From Odiellus spinosus (lineage: Eukaryota; Arthropoda; Arachnida; Opiliones; Phalangiidae): DNA of 64,000 nt. Position numbers and translations under genes: made by a program. The stretch is from NCBI GenBank assembly GCA_963920705.1, contig OY987230.1, positions 14,595,320-14,659,319 of the forward strand, read 5' to 3'. The notes beneath the pieces are model-generated. The model was not told where the DNA came from. It saw only the letters and a list, made by a program, of their open reading frames with translations, and did not search any database. This document shows, in pieces, positions 1 through 10,023 of this stretch (position 1 is its first letter; each line of letters starts with the position of its first letter).

Positions 1-649
1 ATTAAGTTCTAATTAAAGCCATTTTTCTTTTTAAAGTGGTGATATTCACTGAACAAGTGTTCAAATCAAGACGTAGTAGAGTATAAAGTCCAAGTGAGAA
101 GCAAATTATTTTCCTGAATTTGTAATTATCAATTTTCGTTGCTCAATAATATTAATCATTAATATTAACTGCAAAGTTTGAAATAACAGCAATATCCCCC
201 ATTATTAAACTCTTTAGATTGATTTTATAAACCTTTGCATTAAGTTTTAATTCATTCGAAACTCATTTTCGAAATAATTTAAGGCGGGGTACTTAATAGC
301 TCATTGAAACCAAACGATCTAAATTCACACCAAAGACTAAAAACCTCATCAGTATTCAATAAACGTAGGAAAGGAAATATTTCCCGCGCCCTTAAACATG
401 CAAATCAAACAAGAGCGATTTGCCAAATTACCACTAAGATGAAAGAAAAAGCCAAACGGTACAGCCTGAGGGGTTGCGTGAATATATATATATTTTCCCA
501 ATTCAATAAAACATTGCAAATCGAACGAGAACAAATTGGTGAAATTAGGCTTAGCGTCGCGTGTACAACAACAACTGACAAAAAACATGACGGATGATAG
601 GATCGAGAGACAATAAATAAATGAAAAGATGAATCTCAATTAGTCTTAC
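1..649. other. FOXJ2/3 intron, 3' part of gene continues left
   Basis: This is intron sequence downstream of the last visible exon, and it continues past the left edge. It is AT-rich with a short TA run near 481-492. Two overlapping open frames on opposite strands (about 300-640) have no family resemblance or splice context, so I treat them as chance. I searched here for the C-terminal acidic end typical of vertebrate FOXJ3 and did not see it. Confidence 0.6.
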
Positions 650-753
650 CTCAGAATGCGGTGAGTATGACAAACTGCTGTCGGAGTACATGTTGTCCGT
701 AATTGGCGTACAATGAGACGACCGACTAACGTGTGGATTCGAAACACACGTAC
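650..753 (-). CDS. FOXJ2/3: FOXJ2/3-like forkhead factor, internal exon (seventh visible)
   Basis: This 104-bp exon is the most 3' part of the gene in the window. The acceptor is a T-rich tract ending TTCTTAG next to 754, and the donor is GAG followed by GTAAGA at 649-644. The exon begins with the last two bases of a Gly codon split with the previous exon and ends at a codon boundary. It encodes 34 residues rich in Ser, His and Thr, including TDNMYSDSSLSYSPHSE. Only this frame is open and phase-matched to the preceding exon; the second frame stops and the third is out of phase. The product belongs to the poorly conserved C-terminal region, which in this family is thought to be transcription-regulatory. 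The good donor means at least one more coding exon lies to the left of position 1. The exon is not recognisable by itself; its assignment rests on phase continuity with the forkhead exons. Confidence 0.85.
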
Positions 754-1735
754 CTAAGAATAGGAAAAAACAAGTCTGAGATATTTGTCTGATAATAATA
801 AAACGATTTGTTACGAAAAAAAAAAAAAAACACGTCGATCAACCAATAACAAATTATAAGATTAACTAGAATTAATATAGACCGAGTAGTGAAAAAAACC
901 ACGTGATCGGGTTATATGGCCATGCCTGTTTTAGTTAAACACATTTTTTGTTTATAGCCAACATTAGATTAAGAAGGCTTGGGGAATCCAGGCTCGGTTA
1001 AATTCTTACATAATACAAGGCTGGTTACCTCTGACGATTGTTTGTCAATTCCTTTGGGGCCGATAATAAGATTTTGGAAAGGGTCAAAAATAGTTTAAAA
1101 GTTGTAATTTATTAAAAAAAATTATGGGAAAGTATGTCTTATGATCCATGAGTGGAATTGAGTATATAGATTTATGAAAGAATTCATTAAATAAGAATAG
1201 TTGTCTGGCTTTAGTGAGTGCTCTGCGTAGTCTGTGAGAGGTGATAGGGCAAAACCTTGCCGTTAAAGCAGGGCAACCAAATATGCTTTTGTTTTCATTC
1301 ACGTTAGCAACGTCAGGACAAGAGAGCTAATAAGATATTTATAAAGTTTGATTTCAGGGCGATGATTCGAAATACTGTAAAAGCAACAAGTCCAATATTC
1401 CTTATCTACGAATTCCTGGTTTAAGTTACAACACAACTGAATATTTTCATTTAAAAAAACCTTTGTATAGTGTTTACATATGTTTAATAATGATATATTT
1501 TCACCTATATGACATTTCATTTATTACAAAATTCTTGTCTGATAGAGGCAGCTTTGTAAATACTATGAGTTATTGTATATTGTTAAATTCGAAATATAAA
1601 TAAAACATATTAAATGGAGTAAGTATACTAAGAGTGTTCAAAATAAATCCGATGGCCCGATCCCTCAAGAAACCCCAATGAAATCTGCACTTTCATGTAG
1701 AGCTTAGCCGAAAAGCGTATTTAATTGGCAATTAC
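754..1735 (-). other. intron between visible exons 6 and 7
   Basis: This is a 982-bp GT-AG intron. It holds an A-run near 817-831 and one copy of a dispersed repeat at about 1207-1356, described separately. No other gene-like signal is seen. Confidence 0.8.
1207..1356. repeat. dispersed repeat I, copy 1
   Basis: The segment shares several blocks in the same order with 3258-3455. The first block is GGCTTTAGTGAGTG, then GGCAACCAAAT or a close variant, then a conserved stretch running from AACGTCA through GAGAGC to AATAAGATATTTATAAAGTTT. Spacing differs between the copies, as expected for old copies of one element. I do not recognise the element, and its ends are not defined. Confidence 0.6.
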
Positions 1736-1861
1736 CAGTGCTGTTACAGGAACCAGGACCACCAGATGGCATACTCGTCAAAAACGACGTGATGTCCGTC
1801 ATGTGATCGGCACCCATTCCCCAATTATTCGAATCTACGGGCTTCAAGTCTAACGAGCCAC
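1736..1861 (-). CDS. FOXJ2/3: FOXJ2/3-like forkhead factor, internal exon (sixth visible)
   Basis: This 126-bp exon has acceptor CTGCAG beside 1862 and donor CACTG followed by GTAATT at 1735-1730. It starts with two bases completing a Gly codon and ends with one base of another Gly codon, matching both neighbours. It encodes about 42 residues including LDLKPVDSNNWGM and MTDITSFLTSMPSGG. The pattern of a Trp followed by a hydrophobic helix-like stretch resembles the conserved C-terminal segment of vertebrate FOXJ3 (a Trp-containing stretch followed by a Leu/Phe-rich helix), but that comparison is from memory and is only suggestive. An open frame continues upstream through the intron tract (to 1964); that extension reads a T-rich intron and is not coding. 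Confidence 0.9.
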
Positions 1862-2112
1862 CTGCAGATCCAGACCAAAAATAGAAAGAAAAAAAAAAAA
1901 CACAATGAGAAAAACCTCTGTCAAAATAATGATAATAACAAAGCAGACAGCATTCTATAGACAATTGAATCTATAATCTCCCTAAATACGAAAAAAAAAT
2001 ACTACATTTACGAAAACAATAAAAAACTAAATGGCAAGTCTCACGATTCAGATTGATTAAATTGTGTTTATCATTATTTAAATCTATAGTTAAAATCGTG
2101 TTCATAGATTGC

Positions 2113-2542
2113 TTAAAGAGAGATTGCAACCTAACAAGTTTTTTTTATCAATTACTTATCGTTTAAATAGGCCTAATCCACCAATAAAAAGTTTACAAAA
2201 CAAATATTAAACTAGAAATAAATTTAAAATAAGGCTTAGCGGGATTCATGTAGATCCTGTATTGCCTCCATGTAAGGTCTAGCGACCAATGAGCAAAGGC
2301 CCACCGTTCAAGCGAGATCTCCACGAGACTTACAATCGCATTCGATATTGGTCGCTAGACCTTATACGCGAGGAAATCAGGATCTCCATGAATCCCGCTA
2401 AGCCTATTTTCCGGGTAAATTTTTAATTTATTTCTAGTTTAATATAGGTTCCTAAATTTTTTCACTAGTGCATTAGGCCTATTTAAACAATAAGGAATCG
2501 ATAAAACAAATCACTTGCTGTTAGGTTTCATTCTCCCTTTAA
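2113..2542. mobile_element. palindromic TTAA MITE, family 1, copy 1 (core type B)
   Basis: The element is flanked by TTAA at both ends. The terminal inverted repeat begins AGAGAGATTGCAACCTAACA on the left, and the right end reads the complement of AGGGAGAATGAAACCTAACA. Subterminal blocks are TATCGTTTAAATAGGCC, then CTAGAAATAAATTTAAAA, then GGCTTAGCGGGATTCATG, all mirrored on the other side. The two arms could form a hairpin over most of the roughly 420 bp. The core is the type shared with the 42.9 kb copy (GGTCTAGCGACC and GCGGGATT instead of GCTGGATT). It encodes nothing. The TTAA flanks suggest a piggyBac-like origin; this is inference. Confidence 0.85.
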
Positions 2543-3257
2543 ATCGTGTTTGGATTTATTTAATCTTTAGCGCACCCTAACTATAACTGATTTGTCTTCG
2601 CTCAATAGCCGGTTACAAAATAGTGAAAAGCTAATGAAACAAAAAGTTCAATCACAGAGAGGTAAAAAGTAGACCTTGGAAATAGGCCCAGCTTCCAAAC
2701 CCTAAATGAAGTCTCTAAACTTATTTTTGCCCAAAAATATGAATTTTTAATGAAGCTAGCCCTTTAATGAAAAAACCCCAAAAAATATACGTCTGGTATT
2801 TATCTATTAACGCTAATCAAAAATGGCAGGTATGACATTAACAACGACAATTAAGTCTCTATATAGGTAGACACCGTCCACAGATGTTTTTCTTTTTTAC
2901 TTTTTTTCTTTCAAAGTAATTAATTATAATGTTTTAATTTTTTTTATAAATAAGCCTAATCGTTCCCGAAGACTTGAAATATACTTTTTACAATATCACG
3001 TATTTCCTCGAAGACGAGTTTATCATTTTAACCCCTTATGACTATAAAGAAATGGAATTTTAATCATAGAAATTTTACGACTTTCATATTTTTCATTGTG
3101 GGAAAATATAGAAAACCAAACTGTATTACGTAATGAAATAGTAAACCGCCAACCTTGGTTATTAAAATATGTTCATAAAGGAGGGACATGGAACAGTTTC
3201 TTATCGTTTCTACCATACATAACAAAATATATAATAATATATTGAAGGAATATTTAA

Positions 3258-3455
3258 CCGGCTTTAGTGAGTGTGCAATCATAGTCCACGAGCCCCTTCT
3301 ATTAGAGGAGGGTCGGAAAAAGGAGGCGGACCTTATTTTCCCTTAGGCGAAACCGGGGTCGTAACCAAGGCAACTAAATCTATATCTTTTAACTGTCACT
3401 CCCGTCAGGAACGTCAATTCAAGAGAGCCAATAAGATATTTATAAAGTTTTGATA
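3258..3455. repeat. dispersed repeat I, copy 2
   Basis: This is the second copy of the element at 1207-1356, sharing the same ordered blocks. It carries an extra GC-richer middle (about 3285-3365) with AGGAGGGTCGG and GGAGGCGGACC. A 60-codon open frame through it has no likely function. Confidence 0.55.
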
Positions 3456-3564
3456 ATCGTTGAGGGGTGGAGCTCTCTTTTGGGCAATAAGTCAAATATC
3501 CCTACTATATTTTTATATCAATTTCTGATGAGTCTCAATTCAAGACGAGTGTATGTAGCTACAT

Positions 3565-3832
3565 TAGCTAAGTTCACACTGGCGAATACCAATCGAATTA
3601 AATCGATATTTAAATCGCTCGGAATCGTGTTGAGCACCAACTGTTCAAATTTCATCTTCATAAACCAATTTATTGTAGTTTCATCTGTAGGTTCTTGAAA
3701 TCGAATAGGTTTGAAACTGATTCCCGAAACAATTTGGAGAAATCGATTCAAATCGATTTAAGAAAATGTGTTCCCGTTAACACAACTGCAACAAGTTTGA
3801 ATCGACTCCAAGGCCTAGTATGAACTCAGCTA
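3565..3832. mobile_element. inverted-repeat element, family F, copy 1
   Basis: The left end TAGCTAAGTTCACACTGG mirrors the right end, whose complement is TAGCTGAGTTCATACTAGG. The interior is rich in AATCGATTYAAATCGATT-type motifs and matches the copies at 10024-10325 and 36937-37238, including a block reading CAATTTATTGTAGTTTCATC and GTTCCCGTTAACACAACTGC-like sequence. It has no coding capacity. The class is unknown, and no clear target-site duplication is visible. Confidence 0.75.
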
Positions 3833-4169
3833 TTGTTTTAATTTGGAGTAGCGGATGCAGGTACACCACAGGGTCAATGTTGAAACAACTTCCGAATGAA
3901 ATTGAGTTTCGATCTGCTTGAATAAGTATTTATAAACTGAATAGTTGTTCGACACTTTCGGGAGTAGGTAAGTGCAACGATGGGCGATAACACTTAAAAG
4001 ATAGGGGTTTTCGCTTATTATTTCAGTCCAGGTGTTTAATACTCTTAGGTTTTACAAGGCAAACAATACTAGTCTTATTTTTAAAAGTATTTTCGTTCAA
4101 ACATTACGCTTCCCAGCTTCATTCTGCCTTTAAATAGATGAATTTTCTAAATACAGATTTTGGCGCAAA

Positions 4170-4449
4170 GGCTATGTTTCCACTAGGTAATGTATACTGC
4201 ACCGATGAAAAAAAGGTAGATGCACACTGAAGTCGAGTGAGATCGCGCACGTTTAAAACAAGAGCGACCTCTATAAATTTCGAAGGTTTCAAACGATAAA
4301 AATCCGTACAGCAAGTAAAAAATTGGGCAAAACGCTGGATTTTCTCAAATAATTCCATTTTTTGACTAAGGATCTCTACTTTTAACCCCAAAATATATTA
4401 TTTTGAAGTTCACCAAAGCGGTTTCAAATTGTTTAGTATGAACACGGCT
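4170..4449. mobile_element. inverted-repeat element, family F-like, diverged copy 2
   Basis: The ends GGCTATGTTTCCACTAGG and the complement AGCCGTGTTCATACTAAAC are the same terminal type as family F. The interior differs from the other copies and lacks most of the ATCGATT motifs, so this is a distant relative or a different element using the same ends. Confidence 0.5.
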
Positions 4450-4848
4450 TAAATGTCCCTCATAAAAGTCGCGTGCGAACTTAGAGAGATCGTTAATTTT
4501 TGTAAGAGAACGCGTGAAAAAATGTACGCGACATCTGTGTGCATCCGGCTTATTAGAGCTCTACAGGTCGCGTGCACTTTTTCGTGGGAACAAGCCTTTA
4601 ACCCTTTCTTTAATATAAAATTTTTCTATTAATGTTTTTATGCCATTTTTTTTTAAACATTAGAGCTCATTGACCGTTCTCACTCGATTAAAGGGGAAAT
4701 CACGTACTTATGTGGCATGTGAGGCAAAAAAACTTTTCATAGCTTCTACAACTCTATGCTATAAAGACTGGACTCCAAAATTTCCAATGAAGTTATCTAT
4801 TCTTCATGCAAAAATAAATTTGAAAAACTAATTATTTTACGTAATTAC

Positions 4849-4953
4849 CTGAATGGAAAGTCATGGAATCTATCCCATCTTGGTAGCCATTATGGCTGAT
4901 AGGCCGTAGGTGATTTTTAGACCAGTGCAAGTCGTGCTGGCAACCCGATAAAT
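4849..4953 (-). CDS. FOXJ2/3: FOXJ2/3-like forkhead factor, internal exon (fifth visible)
   Basis: This 105-bp exon has acceptor TTTTTAG beside 4954 and donor TTCAG followed by GTAATTAC at 4848-4841. It begins with the last two bases of an Asp codon and ends with the first base of a Gly codon, consistent with both neighbours. It encodes about 35 residues including SGCQHDLHWSKNHLRP and NGYQDGIDSMTFHS. The other two frames contain stops. The piece is Asp/His/Ser-rich and has no domain I can name; it lies between the Tyr-Lys-Ser motif exon and the Trp-containing exon. Confidence 0.88.
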
Positions 4954-5506
4954 CTAAAAATAAATGATACGATTTAATTAAATTACAAAGACAAATGTTT
5001 CATTAAATTATAATACTAAAAAATATCAACTTATATCAGAATCTTTGACCAATCAAAACCAATTTTGAATTTTATCCCCTTTTATGCCAATAGAACATAC
5101 AGTAATCAGGGATAACTAAAAGCAAGCTTCATTCTTATAACATTTCCTTGAAATTTCCCGCCATTTTCGACAATATTTCTGACCTATCACAGTCCTTAAG
5201 GGCAAATACGTCACCGTCAATTAGAAAGCACAGTGGCATTATAACGCGATTGAAGTCTAACGAATCAGAAAGCATCTTTGAAGCGAATGGTTTGGGCAAA
5301 ATTGAAGAACTTTTGGGGCTAACGGTTTCCCACTATTAACTTGCACCCGAAGGAGCTAAAACACACTTCTACTTCAATTTAAATTCACCCCTAATTATTC
5401 GAGTTTTACTATATTTATCAGGGTGTCATATTTGACCGCAGCATAGACAGAGTTATTTCCAATTTAAGATCAGCCCTTAGTTTAAAAACTTATGTTAATA
5501 TAATAC
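4954..5506 (-). other. intron between visible exons 4 and 5
   Basis: This is a 553-bp GT-AG intron. It contains an open frame on the plus strand (5148-5339, 63 codons) with unusually balanced composition, discussed under findings. No transposon ends are recognised. Confidence 0.8.
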
Positions 5507-5584
5507 CTAATGTAGTGCGTTCACCCAATTCTTCAGGATGGTCGCTATAGATTTCAGGCAACATTGACTTGTACACCATGTTAT
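5507..5584 (-). CDS. FOXJ2/3: FOXJ2/3-like forkhead factor, internal exon (fourth visible)
   Basis: This 78-bp exon has acceptor ACAATTTAG beside 5585 and donor TTAG followed by GTATTA at 5506-5501. It starts with two bases completing an Asp codon and ends with one base of the next Asp codon. It encodes about 26 residues, among them NMVYKSMLPEIYSDHPEE. The VYKSM segment resembles the conserved LYKSVF-type motif C-terminal to the forkhead domain in vertebrate FOXJ2 and FOXJ3 (from memory). This supports FOXJ2/3 identity outside the DNA-binding domain. Both other frames stop. Confidence 0.9.
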   Translation of the reverse strand: MTWCTSQCCLKSIATILKNWVNALH

Positions 5585-6135
5585 CTAAATTGTTAAAAAT
5601 TCAAAATTAATATTATTATGCAAAATTGGGTAATTTTTACATGGGTAACCTTTTTCGGAAAGGTTTAGTTTGAGTGTTCTATACCAAAAACACTGGTTTT
5701 TTTCTATAGATTCAACTATGGGGAGCTTAAATATGATGTTTAAATTTTTTTAAAATCGCTCCCATTAGTTTAAAAATATTTATTTTGGAAATTTTAAATT
5801 TTCTTAGATAAAATTAGACTTTTATATGTTTTTCATGTCAAGATAATTTTGCTTTTAGACCATAAAAAAGTCTATGTAATTTTAACAAAGAAACTTTAAA
5901 ATATTTAAACTTAAACTTCAATTATAGTTAAAAGCAATTAAAACCACCCCTACTAGTTTAGACTTTTATATTTAATTTTCACGTTAAGATTATTTTGCTT
6001 TAAGTTTAGTTTAGAATAGGCTTCAAGAAACTTTAAAATTTTTTTTTTCTTAACTTATAATACTTTTTTTTAAATCGTCCTATTTGTACTCTCCATGGTT
6101 GAATCTATTCGTAAATGGTATCATCATACACTAAC
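5585..6135 (-). other. intron between visible exons 3 and 4, largely a degenerate tandem repeat
   Basis: This is a 551-bp GT-AG intron. From about 5745 to 6090 it consists of a roughly 140-bp unit repeated a little over twice. Shared blocks in the same order are TTAGACTTTTATAT, then TCAAGATAATTTTGCTTT or a variant, then AAGAAACTTTAAAA, then AAATCG followed by a CTCC- or CC-containing stretch. Confidence 0.7.
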
Positions 6136-6328
6136 CTGTACTAGACCTACTGGTTGGTCTATAACTAGGAGAATAACTAGCATTGTTTTGGACGCAAGAG
6201 TTCATCATTTGAGTTTGATAATGAGGGTTATGATGCAACGGAATCGAACCACCAGAATGGTTTTGAGGAAACGAAGGTGGACTCGCGGAACAACATGAGT
6301 AGCTGTCTTCGGTACTGTAGATGGATAA
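6136..6328 (-). CDS. FOXJ2/3: FOXJ2/3-like forkhead factor, internal exon (third visible)
   Basis: This 193-bp exon is the largest visible. The acceptor is CTCCTAG beside 6329 and the donor is ACAG followed by GTTAGTG at 6135-6129. It begins at a codon boundary and ends one base into an Asp codon. A second AG lies 14 bases downstream (CTACAG), but using it would break phase with the forkhead exon, so the upstream site is chosen. It encodes 64 residues dominated by Ser, Pro, Asn, Gln, Tyr and His, including STEDSYSCCSASPPSF, HHNPHYQTQMMNSC and SYSPSYRPTSRSS. The SASP segment matches the position of the Ser-Ala-Ser-Pro motif found soon after the forkhead domain in vertebrate FOXJ3 (from memory). 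The composition is that of an intrinsically disordered activation region. Confidence 0.92.
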
Positions 6329-6379
6329 CTAGGAGTGTACAAAGAAAATTAAAATTAATATTAAAGTGAAAATGAAATA

Positions 6380-6475
6380 ATTCACGATGTCCGTGAATCC
6401 AGCTAAGCCTATTTTCCGGATAAGATTTAAATTAATTTCTAGTTTAATATTTGTTTACTGGTAGATTTCTGAAAT
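6380..6475. mobile_element. family-1 MITE, right half only
   Basis: The segment starts inside the core (CCGTGAATCCAGCTAAGCC) and runs through the mirrored TTTATTTCTAGTTTAATATTTG-type block to an ACTGGTAGAT remnant, where similarity ends. The left arm and the right TTAA end are missing. Confidence 0.7.
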
Positions 6476-7189
6476 AAATTTAAATGCTCTTCCATTTTTA
6501 GTTCTCAAAGTTTTCAATTAAAATTAAAATTATTGTCCTACAAATATATTGACTCAATAATTACTTTTAAAAATAGGTTTTTTGAATTATTATACCTAAT
6601 ATAATTAGAAGTTATTACACGCAATATAATTTTAATTAGGTGTTAAGTTAATTTTTGAAAAATATTAACTCTATTATTATCATCAAAAATAGAGTTTACT
6701 AATAACGTTAGGAGTTAGCTATTTCAAAACACGAACTTGATAATTAAGAGACGTAATTTAATAAGTTTTAAATAAAATTCAAGGTCTGTTTAATTTTAAC
6801 GAAATATTGGTTGAAAAACCATAATGTAGGGTATATAGGGTAATGTACTTTATATGGTTACACGATACCACAACCAAGGCTTCACAACACGCAAGGTTTT
6901 TCATGAAGTTTAATTTCGTCTGAAGCAGATTAGTCGCATTACTTGAAGTAACTAAGCCGCCTTTGCAAGGATAATCCTTGGCTAACTTTCCCCTAACAGA
7001 CAGATCCGATTATGAAATTTAGGGAAAGAACCTTTAACAGGGACGCACCCATTGAATTTGTTGACTATTAGTGGAAACGGGTAATCTTAGAGACTGCGGC
7101 ATTTTTCGGCCATGGGTTGGTAGACGACTCAAGGAAGAGAGATACGTGGATGAGCACCAAACAATGAGAATCAAACAACTTCCACACAT

Positions 7190-7620
7190 CCAAACAATCA
7201 AATTTTTTGCAAAACCAAACCAGCAATCATTGCTCAACTTCCATCCATCCTATTAGTGTATACAGTAATGATTTTCTTTGCAAACCAAATGGCTAAACGT
7301 TTTTGCAAACAACTTCCACACATCCAATCAATCTACCCAAGTTTAATTTTTGGCAAAACTTAAATTAGTTTATCCAATTTTCCTTTTGCAAACCAAATCT
7401 GGAAACCTTGAACAAACTTTCACCTTTTCAATAAGTTTTTTTTTTTTTTTTTTTTTTTTTTTTGCAAAACCTTGTCCAACTTTCAACCTGCCTATTAGTT
7501 TGCCCAAGTTTAATTTTCTTTGACAACCAAATCTGCAAACTGTTGAACTTCCACCCGTCCTATTAGTTAAACGGTTTAATAAGGGGTTTACCCATTTTTT
7601 ATTTTTATTTTAAAAACCAA
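7190..7620. repeat. degenerate tandem repeat with embedded T-tract
   Basis: Units of roughly 100 bp share TTTGCAAACCAAATCTG, then AACTTCCACC, then TCCTATTAGTTTGCCCAAGTTTAATTT in the same order. About four units are visible with much variation. A run of 28 T lies at 7436-7463 within one unit. Confidence 0.65.
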
Positions 7621-7857
7621 ATCTGCTAATTTTTCGCATTATATACTTCAAGTAACTTATCCGTTTCTGGTGTGGTATATTAAATTTTATGGAGCCAGCT
7701 TCAAAGTTTTGATAAAATATACCAAGTTTTATACAAAGTAATAATAATCCCCAAAATAATTGTACTCAGCACGCGAGGTATGTTTTGCGGAGAAATAATC
7801 AAAAATGTATGCTGGTTAAAAATAGCAATTCAAAAAAGTCATTTCATATGTAGCGCT

Positions 7858-8288
7858 TAAAGGGAAACCTGGAGGTAAAAATGGAATAGCTTTTGAAATA
7901 ATTATTTTCGGAATCACCGTGCCAAAAAACGTATTCAAGAATGTTTTTTTCACAATTATTAGACACGTTCTTGGTATGGTTAAGTTTGAATAATAGAAGT
8001 GTAAAATCGAACGAATCGGATGAACCCAAGGGTTCTCGCCTAGCTTTAACGTACGGTACAGATATCCCAACTTATTCTGAAGGCGTCGCTTTCGCCATCT
8101 GCCAACCTTTTTAACAAATTCTATCGTGATATGTCGCTGTAGAAGGTTGAAATAACAGGACTGTTTAATTTAAACACCAAAAAAATCGTCTAATAATTAT
8201 GAAAAAATTCTTGAATACTTTTTCAGCCTGGTGATTCCAAAAATATTTTCTAAAGCTGTTTCATGTTTAGTGCATAGTTTCCCTTTAA
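7858..8288. mobile_element. TTAA-flanked palindromic element, family E, full copy
   Basis: TTAA lies at both ends (7858-7861 and 8285-8288). The left arm begins AGGGAAACCTGGAGG, and the right arm, complemented, begins AGGGAAACTATGCAC. The two arms then stay alignable for about 100 bp, sharing GGAATCACC, AAAAAGTATTCAAGAAT-like and AATTATTAGACGA-like blocks. The middle is unrelated unique sequence. It encodes no protein. A single-arm relative lies at 60648-60745. Confidence 0.75.
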
Positions 8289-8650
8289 ACAAGACATTCT
8301 CAACTAAGAACTTCTTATATACTTTTGTTCTTGGTATTTCTGTGTCAACTCCCCTAAATTTAAAATACAATCGGACTTAAGGCTTAAATGCTTCCGGAAC
8401 AAAGGGTTCTTCATATGAACCATTCGCGATTTCAGGGTTTTGATTTCGGAAACATTTTGAGATTTCAATGTTTAATTTTGACAGATTTTGATGATATTTT
8501 TAATTAGTTAATTAGCTTTAGAGATTTGTAGATTAAAACCAATGTGTAAGAAGATTTATGTAACCATCGTTCCGGAACCATAATATTGTTAAAAAAGAGT
8601 TTGTATATATTAACTGCGTTATATAATTAAAATTAATTTAATAAAACACC

Positions 8651-8675
8651 TAAGTGAGGCTGTCACGGATTTTTC
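8651..8675. repeat. isolated family G terminus
   Basis: AAGTGAGGCTGTCAC matches the terminal repeat of family G (19391, 36300 and 47216) with no partner end nearby. Confidence 0.4.
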
Positions 8676-8742
8676 AAGAGCTAAAAATAGAATTTGACTA
8701 GCATTTTCAAATGATTGTTTAAAAAGATTCAAATAATATTTG

Positions 8743-8830
8743 GCTCCGTGTTCATACTCAAGACTTTGAAATCGATTTAAACCGTTTCAAATGTTCAATT
8801 CAATTTTTCTAGCGAATAATCTAATCTGCA
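8743..8830. mobile_element. family F element, truncated left arm
   Basis: It starts with a GTGTTCATACT terminus and continues into AAATCGATTTAAACCG, as in family F. No matching right end is found; element D begins 30 bp further on. Confidence 0.5.
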
Positions 8831-8861
8831 ACTGACCTAAATATTTTCCATTTTGACCTTA

Positions 8862-9303
8862 ACAAGTAAATCATCCTTCAAGTTTATAAGACGACATACT
8901 GCGGGTGACGATGAAGTGAGTCAGATTTTCTCAATCCATGGTTTCACAGTAAGTATTCCGAAATTTATACAAAAAAGAGGCCAGGCCCAGTATATTCTTT
9001 CTAGAGTAAATCAGACTCGAAATCGCGAAGGCCGGGCGAGACACGCTCCTTCGTTTCGCGTAAGAGAGGGGAAAGTTGTATTCCGTTGATACATTTTCAA
9101 CCCCCGTAAACGGTTTAGAAAGTTCGGCGCGTTATTAGCACCACCTACTTAGTTCCAATCTCAACCGCTAGAGAGGGCAATTTCGAATTCGGTATCTCGA
9201 CCGTTTAGAGTTTTTGAATTTTTTCCTCTCTCCACGACAACTCTTTCAGAACCACATACCAATCGTAATGCCTTGTTGTAAACTTGAAGAATGATTTACC
9301 TGT
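8862..9303 (+). mobile_element. inverted-repeat element, family D, copy 1
   Basis: The 442-bp element has terminal inverted repeats ACAAGTAAATCATCCTTCAAG on the left and the complement of CTTGAAGAATGATTTACCTGT on the right. Its whole length is matched, in opposite orientation, by 58679-59104. This copy has about 40 bp extra (about 8965-9008, around CAGGCCCAGTATATTC). The interior is clearly less AT-rich than its surroundings, with CpG-containing stretches such as GGCCGGGCGAGACACGC. No protein is encoded; a 78-codon frame through it is not conserved in the second copy. Confidence 0.85.
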
Positions 9304-9862
9304 GTCCATATCCATAGAGACTATAAGAGCATAACTTTAACTTATACAAAACTGAGAGTAGCAAAAATAGTATTTCTTATAATCATATCACCCTCTTTGC
9401 CAACTCAGATGCAAAAATATTTCATATTTGGGTAGTTTTCCTAAAATATCTTCAATAATTAGATATTTAATTAAAGCGTTATACTGTAAAATGGTTATTT
9501 TACTAGACATAAATGTAACCTCATCTAATTTGAAATTTCTGCCAAGGCTTAAAAGGGTTAAACCATTAAAGTATTTTAGAAAAAAAAAAAACTTTCGTTT
9601 TTAATCGTATCAATACAAATAGAAAATACACAATGAAAAACCTTTCGTGCTATGTTTATTAGTTTTGAAACTCAGAATTCTGTATGCCTAAAGTACTTCT
9701 ATGCTTAGTATAAAAATAAAAATAGAATTTCAATCAATTCGATGTCTTAGCACGAACAAAAACTCGATCTCCACCCTTTATATAAATCATCAAATTAAAG
9801 AAATAGAAGTAACTATAGCTTTATACGCGCTGAAAACTTAAATCTAGTAGAATATAAAAAGA

Positions 9863-9975
9863 GAATGAAGTTTGACAAGTGATTTTCAATCGATTAATTA
9901 AACCTGAAATCATTTTTTTAACTTGCAATAAAAGTAGGCTTAACAAGGATTCATGCTTCCTTGGCGAGATAGAAA
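9863..9975. mobile_element. family-1 MITE remnant
   Basis: It contains the left-arm block AAGTGATTTTCAATCGATT and, after a gap, AGGCTTAACAAGGATTCATG, which is a diverged AGGCTTAGCTGGATTCATG. The terminus and right arm are not recognisable. A lone CATTCTCCCTTTAAA terminus near 10552-10566 may be the displaced right end. Confidence 0.5.
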
Positions 9976-10023
9976 TCTTGGAGGAGAGAACTTTGATATG
10001 GTTCAAAAGGGCAAAGCTCATAA

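Larger units (their letters stand above)
1862..4848 (-). other. intron between visible exons 5 and 6
   Basis: This is a 2987-bp GT-AG intron. It contains a palindromic TTAA MITE (2113-2542), a dispersed repeat copy (3258-3455) and two copies of an inverted-repeat family (3565-3832 and 4170-4449), each listed separately. The rest (2543-3257, 3833-4169 and 4450-4848) is AT-rich with no recognisable feature, apart from a small GC-richer inverted stretch at about 4468-4590 in which GTCGCGTGC is repeated. Confidence 0.8.

Noticed and set aside
6228-6245. tRNA B-box-like GGTTCGATTCC on the minus strand
   Set aside because: It lies inside the third visible FOXJ2/3 exon, and no A box or cloverleaf surrounds it.
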